Shown: piece after piece, positions 57,976-64,000 of the stretch
Numbering within the stretch: position 1 is the stretch's first letter
How the letters are laid out: every line of letters begins with the position of its first letter
Translations under genes and position numbers: made by a program
The notes under the pieces: model-generated
Seen by the model: the letters and a program-made list of their open reading frames with translations, nothing else
Told to the model about the DNA's origin: nothing
The model's database searches: none
NCBI GenBank assembly: GCA_023053685.1
Contig: JALIGW010000005.1
Coordinates: forward strand, 21,377,001 to 21,441,000
DNA length: 64,000 bases
Direction: 5' to 3'
Origin: Diadophis punctatus similis
Lineage: Eukaryota > Chordata > Lepidosauria > Squamata > Dipsadidae

Positions 57976-58714
57976 AGAAGAGTGATACCCATTAAAGTGA
58001 TAACCCACAAATAAGGGTAACAAAATTGGACATGAAGCTGCCACAGACTTTATACTGAACTGCATAATACATTCACAAATCAAATACAAATTTTATTGAA
58101 TTAATTCTTGTTGAGGATTTAAATAGTTTTTGTGGGTGGGTGTAAATACTGGCTGGTAAGGGAATACTAGCTATTACTGACAGGAATAAGCTTGGAGACA
58201 GAATTCTTATTCAAACTGTGCTGCTGCTAACATGTTCGCATCAAGAGGACAGGGATGTGTGCATTGTCAAATTTTCACTGCAAATTGCATAATCTACAGG
58301 TCTTGGCATTGTCTTCATAATGAGCTGAGAAGCTAGAAAATGAGCATAATAAGCATAATGTATGAGAATGTAGAAAACAGCTCATTTTCATTCATTTTTC
58401 CCATTATAGAGTCTAATAATTTTGATCCATTAAAGTAACCCAACAGATGGAACTATTTTATCAGATAAAATATCTTCAAGGGTTCTTAACATGGGGTTTA
58501 GATTTCAAAAGATCTGTGAACTTGGATGAAAAAAATACATTATTTTCAATAATCTATGTAGGTAATAAAATTACTTATGGTCTGTAGACTCCAGCCAGGT
58601 GACCTGGGACTGGTCACTTGCAATCCTAAGAAAGAAGCAAGGGCAAACCACTTCTGTAAACCTTGTCAAGAAAACTGCAGGGACTAGTCCAGGTGGTTGC
58701 TAGGACTCCAGATA

Positions 58715-58843
<129 letters not shown>

Positions 58844-61369
58844 ATTAATATACAACATAAAAATATTATGCCCCCAAGAAGGTATAACCATTAAATCAAT
58901 ATACAGTATATTACATATCTGTTTTTAGTATTGTAATAACTAGTTGAGTATATTTGGTTTTCTTTGTGACACATACTGTATACAAACTGAAAGGGGTGCA
59001 GGGCACAAAAAACATTAAGAAATTCTGCTTTAAACCTTTATTTAAAATAAGGGCCCTTGCAGGAAGATGCTACTCTGATTTACACAGCGCTGTAGTTTAG
59101 ATTAGAAGACAAAAAATTGTCAGCATCAAAATCCAGAGTCCTTTCGCATCCTTTGTGTTGTACTTTTGTATGTGAGTTTTGAAGATTTTTTTTTAGAAAT
59201 TTTTTTTAAAGGTATCACAGTTTGTACACAAGCCAATAAATTATGAAATTTCTGTATGCAACTGAATGAATGTTTCGGCTTAAGAGGACATCTGAATGGC
59301 ATTTGAAATAGACTGGAGAAATGTTTGATCAGGAAATGAAATTAACTTCAGTGACTATTCCTCTTAGCAATATGAATACAACTATCATGCAGTGTTGTTG
59401 AAAGCTGCTCTCAGTATAATCCAACGAGTAGTAGGAATATGATTATCTGTGGGTGGCATTGCAAGTTGTAAACCACTCAGAGTTTGGCTTACAATATTCA
59501 GTGTCAGCTAGACTGCAGAACAATCATAAGCCACTTTCTTCCAAACTGCAGTATGAAGAAAATGAAATATATTAGCTTTCGAAGTTACACTAATAGTCTA
59601 CTTTATTGATTAGTCAGTTGACCATATCAAAAGCATGAGCATCAGTCACAGTAAAATACAATAAAATGAGATAAGGTAAGATACAGTGAAATGCGATAAA
59701 AAATGGCTATGGTAAGATAAAAGAGACTACAATATAGTAGATAAGATAGAATAAAGATGAAAGAGTAAGATAAAATAGTATAAGGTAAAATAGAATGCAA
59801 AGTTATATAATAAAAGGAAAAGTTCAAAACCAGTGTGTGTTTAACTAAATTTGTCTTTGCATGCAACTCCAGGGTGTTCTATAAAGCATGTTTCAATGTT
59901 GGACAGCTCTAGCTATAAGCTTAACAATTCTAAAGATATGTTTGTGCTGTGAAGAAAATAGGATAATCTTTTGTTGGGGGTCCCTGAATATGGTTCTGGG
60001 AAGTCGGGTTTATAGATACTGAGCCCTTGCTGAGGCATACAATTGACAATGTCTTCTATTTCTGAAGTGTGACAAACACACGTTCGCTCAAGATATGGCA
60101 TTTGATGGAATTATCCGTATTTGATCATAGAATCTAGCTGCTCCCTTGGAAGTTATACTAGCAGAGCTATAATTAAAATGGTTCACTTTATATTCTTGCA
60201 TTAAAGCAAGAATATTGCTTTTGCTGCCACCTTTGATGGTAGGTAGACTCTATTGCTCAATCCCAGCTACGTATCTTGGATTCTTCTATGGATAGCTGTC
60301 ATTGTGATCTCCAGGGTCCTTTAAAAATAGTTTCTTGGTGTCAATTTAGAAAGGAATTATTCAGACAATGAGATAATTTTCTCTGCCTTTTCTGTATTAT
60401 GTGTCTCATGCTTTGTCCTCTTTTGCCAATTTTTTGTGGGGGAAGCGAAGTGGGAAAGTAGCACAAAGACAACTCAATCAGAGTTGCTAATTTTTCTCCC
60501 TTTGCCTTTTCTGTCACCTGTAATCACATCATGGATTAATAGATTAATAGGTAAAAATGCCTCAGGTTGTGTTCAGCTCCTGAAGGAATACAATTTTGTT
60601 GACAATGATACACAAGTACAGTAGTTTGTATCTGCCTTCTGGGACTTTCTTTTAACTTTCCACCCTAGCTTAAATTTCCATGACTGTATTCTCTAGCAGT
60701 TTCCCATCCAAGCATCAACTAGATCTGATCTTGTTTAGTTTCTGAGAAGGTCAGCCAGGCACCACAACCTGCTTTTCTATTTAACTTGCTCATGAATGTT
60801 AATGAGGAATTAACTTTAGTAAGAAAGAGCAACAGTCTTTAAAAAAACAAAACATTTACTGTAAATTCTATGACTGGAACTATTTACAGCCAGTCCTATA
60901 GATAATATATAAATCCTTCATCTATTTGGTTCCAATATAAAGACAAAATAAGACATTTCAACTATACAGTATTAGTCCTAGGTTACTTTCTCTCTTCAAA
61001 CTCCCCCATTAAGTTGAATTTGTATCCAGCCAACCTGCTACATATGAAAAAAAATATTTAGTTGGCTACTAAAATGTACCAGGTTTTTTTTCAGGAAGGA
61101 AGTCTTATACTTTTAAAGCTAAAACAAAAGAGAGATCTTTGAAATGTCCATATGTCCACAAAGAACTAGTAATTATATTAGTTGTACCATGTAAAAGTAT
61201 TTATTTTATTTTATTATTTTATTTAGTCCTTTGGAGTGGAAGTTGCAAATACATCCATGAAAACAAATTCTTACCAGTTTTGCTTTTCATCACTACAGTC
61301 CTATTTTGATAGCAGGATGATACATAAAATATTAGTCATAATAGAATAATTATGTTAAGAGATGGAATG

Positions 61370-62965
61370 AAATTAAGGAGGACATGGGAGAAATTGCAGT
61401 TCAGTGGGAAGAATTTCTATGATAAAAATGAATGTTTTGCCAAGGGTGATGTTTGTGTTTCAAACAATGCCCGCTTGGATAACTGATGTACCATTTAAAT
61501 AATGGCAGAAAGATATATCTGAGTTTGTATGGCAAGGGAAAAAGCCAAGATAATTATAAAATACTTCAAGATTCAAAGGAATGAGGAGGACTGTGACTTT
61601 GTAATTTGAAATTGTATTTTGCAGCCTGCTGCTTAGTTTGGGTGAATGAGTGGGTTTTACTGAGTAAAGAATTTTAGCATGCTCTGAGATTCAGGTGACA
61701 TAGTTTTCTATGGTACTATAAAGTTAAATTTAATGTAGATTTTAAGAATCATTATATTAGAAGTGCCATATCGAGATTATGGAACAAATATAATTTCAGA
61801 CGGTGCCTGAAAATGGCTGAAAACTATTAAGACCTTTATGGGTCTTAGCATAAGAAACATTTACAGGTAAGAAACAGTATGTAAAGAAAAATGGTTAACT
61901 CGTCTAGTAGAGTTGTTAGAATAAGAACACAGAGACTATAAGATGAAATCAAAAGAGCAATTGGTTGCAGAGGATTTAGTTTTTAATAGTTTTCATATGC
62001 ACAATTCAAAAAGAAAGATTTGAAGGTAGGTAATAGGGCATTTGGACTTGAGCAGTAGAAGACAGAATTTGAAGTTGAACTATGTGAACATATAATTGTT
62101 AAAATGTATAAACCTTTATTGAAATTTGAAACGGATGAACAAGAAAAGACTATATGATAAAATGGGCTAAGAACTTTGAACACAATATACTGATGAGACA
62201 GTGGGAAAAAACATTATATTATAATATAGATTTTTTTTGTACAATGAAGTACCATTGGTATATGACTTCAGAACATTTGTCTAGAATGTATAAAGAGACT
62301 TCAAATTAATGTTAGAAGGTTGGACAACATGAAGGATCATTTTATCATACAGTACCTGATAGGCTTGTAGAAAGTCAGAGATTTCTGTGTTCAAATACAT
62401 ACAAGAAATTAAAATATTAATATTGAAACCAGAACTTTTCTTGCTGGGATTAATGGACAGCTAATTAGAATACAGTAATGGAAATTTTTATAAATGATTA
62501 CTGCTGCAAGACTATTATATATGCAAAGATTAAAATAATTTGAAACACCCTTAATGGAGAAATGGTTGGTGAAGATGACAAAACTAGCAGAGATGGCAAA
62601 ATTAACTTGTTTGATTAAAGAAAGATTAAAAAATGACATTTATCAATGACTGGAAACCCCTTATGGACTTTATGGAGGAAGAGAAAAATGAACATGTGAT
62701 TTATGGGTTTGAAAATTAGAAAGAGTAGCTTTAGGAAAGAAGGAAATTATGATAAAACTTTAGAGACAGAGAGGACAAAATATAAATATGTAACTGTTCT
62801 CCAGAAGATCAGAAGCCACTTCTTTATAATATTTATTTCCCTTTTTTCTTTTCTGTTCCTTTTTTTCTTTTCTTTTTTCACTATTATTTTTCTTTGTTAC
62901 CTTTATTTTCGTGTATAATTTTTAGTTTGTTAAAAATTTCTTCAATAAAAAAATCAAGGATATGT
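61370..62965 (+). mobile_element. Decayed L1 LINE, ORF2 C-terminal half and 3' end
   Basis: Across frames the + strand gives MNVLPRVMFVFQTMPAWITD and ISEFVWQGKKPR (61425-61555), a WAKNFEHNILMRQWEK-type segment (about 62160-62210), then NIETRTFLAGINGQ and MEKWLVKMTKLAEMAKLTCL-like sequence (62550-62620). These are L1 motifs in order. A polypyrimidine stretch and 'tcttcaataaaaaaatcaa' close the element. Numerous stops. Confidence 0.75.
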
Positions 62966-63638
62966 GTACTTATATGTATGTGTATCATAGATGAAGTTGG
63001 ATAATGATTATACAATCTGTGAAATGCAATGCGATAGGAACTGAAAGACACAAAAATGAATTAAGACTTGTCTTGAGGGTTAGCAAAGAATGGCAGGCAT
63101 ATTGTGATGTAAAAATGAAGTCTGGTCAATGCATTTGAAAAAGATGCTTTAAATGTGCCCAAGCACAAATAAATACCTTCACATCATTAAAGCAGTTGCA
63201 TCTTACAAAAAGCTGTCCTCAGTAGGACAGTTTCTTCAATAGAGGTGTCACCTTGGATGCACTCCAGACAGCTGGTGACAGTTCTGGAAACAGAGAGATG
63301 ACTCCTACAAAAGATGCACATTTAATTATATACAGCAAATACTTTGTTCACAATGATGCATATTGCAAAATGCCTCTTTTGAATGCTTTACACAGCCCTG
63401 AGAATACTAACCATATACTGGAAGGATGTAAAAAGAAAATGTAATTATGTACGAAATGCATGAAGAATGTATACAGAAATATACATATCTTTATATCAGA
63501 AAGACCCAATTGGGCCATCTTTGAACACAAGTTTGTACATGCAAGGATAAGATAAGGTTGAGGTAAGAATCTCCCTGTTGGCTTCAGTTTCTTTTCCACT
63601 CTCACTGATTAATTTGTTTCATTTTCCTTCTTTGACAG

Positions 63639-63766
63639 GATCAGAAGACGGTGTGGCCCCTATCCCAATACCCAGGGGAGTTCCTGCACCCTGTGGTTTA
63701 TGCATGTACTGCGGTCATGTTATTGTGCCTCTTTGCTTCAATTATCACCTATATTGTGCATCACAG
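63639..63766 (+). CDS. ADGRA1: ADGRA1 internal exon: linker and transmembrane helix 1
   Basis: After acceptor 'ttctttgacag' the exon reads [18 protein letters not shown], then [16 protein letters not shown] and IITYIVHH, ending phase 2 at 'cacag|gtaagaa' so that the next codon begins AG (Ser or Arg). The hydrophobic run from VVYACT to YIVHH is TM1. The segment [20 protein letters not shown] is identical to my recollection of human ADGRA1 and differs from ADGRA3, which supports ADGRA1 over its paralogues. A longer open frame over the same bases in another phase is a shadow. The remaining six helices must lie downstream of the window. Confidence 0.94.
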
Positions 63767-64000
63767 GTAAGAAGAGAGGTGCAGATTATTAACATTAAGT
63801 GGATTCACCCACTTCTTCTTCTTTTTCTTTTGTAACATAAAAAGTTGTGTTAAATTTTATACTTCTCTCCCCTTATTTTTGGAAGAGATTTGGTAAACAG
63901 GATTTCATAACTATATGCAATTTTCCCATTCATCACTTTCATAAACAAATCTCTTAATTCAGTGCAGAAGAAGTATGTGTACGGAAAGGCTGAGGTGATC
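63767..64000 (+). other. ADGRA1: Start of the next ADGRA1 intron
   Basis: Donor GTAAGAAG at 63767; the intron continues past the window edge. No repeat recognised. Confidence 0.8.

Noticed and set aside
63578..63835. 85-codon + frame over the TM1 exon
   Set aside because: Wrong phase. The correct frame gives a transmembrane helix matching ADGRA receptors and joins the upstream exon in phase.

Overview
The window is vertebrate nuclear DNA, most likely from a squamate reptile and probably an advanced (colubroid) snake. It is AT-rich and carries tRNA-headed SINEs of the Sauria type, a Bov-B/RTE fragment, CR1 and L3-like LINEs with AATAG-type tails, snake-style L1s, Penelope-like elements, many short hAT elements and long microsatellites (GATA, AT, CT, TTCC, AATAG). 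The organism call is an inference from repeat types; no species can be read from the sequence.

Only one protein-coding gene can be supported: three consecutive internal exons of an adhesion GPCR of the ADGRA group, on the + strand. Exons at 39218-39425 and 40289-40497 encode the end of the GAIN region and the GPS-like motif. After an intron of about 23 kb, 63639-63766 encodes the linker and first transmembrane helix. The three exons join in frame with consensus splice sites. The TM1 exon fits ADGRA1 (GPR123) best. The N-terminal part of the gene was not found to the left, and the rest of the 7TM domain lies beyond the right edge.

Layout. 1-19.6 kb: LINE 3' ends, SINEs, hAT and TA-flanked miniature elements, and an internally deleted Penelope-like element at 15.4-17 kb. 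19.65-23.35 kb: a transposon graveyard in which Ty3/gypsy LTR, gag and integrase remnants bracket a Penelope scrap, two inverted pieces of one LINE reverse transcriptase, a hAT element and a Ty1/copia fragment. 23.4-39.2 kb: more hAT elements, a solo LTR with a hAT element inside it, L1 fragments and a 2.4-kb LINE remnant on the minus strand. 39.2-64 kb: the ADGRA1 exons and a large intron full of repeats, including Bov-B split by a SINE, nested miniature elements, a solo LTR, a GATA tract, CR1 and a decayed L1.

Many insertions still show target-site duplications, which fix their boundaries and the order of nesting. I saw no tRNA, rRNA, CRISPR or bacterial-type feature, and no new defence or metabolic system. 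The points most worth following are the retained GAIN/GPS exons of ADGRA1, its odd GPS, and the nested-transposon architecture.
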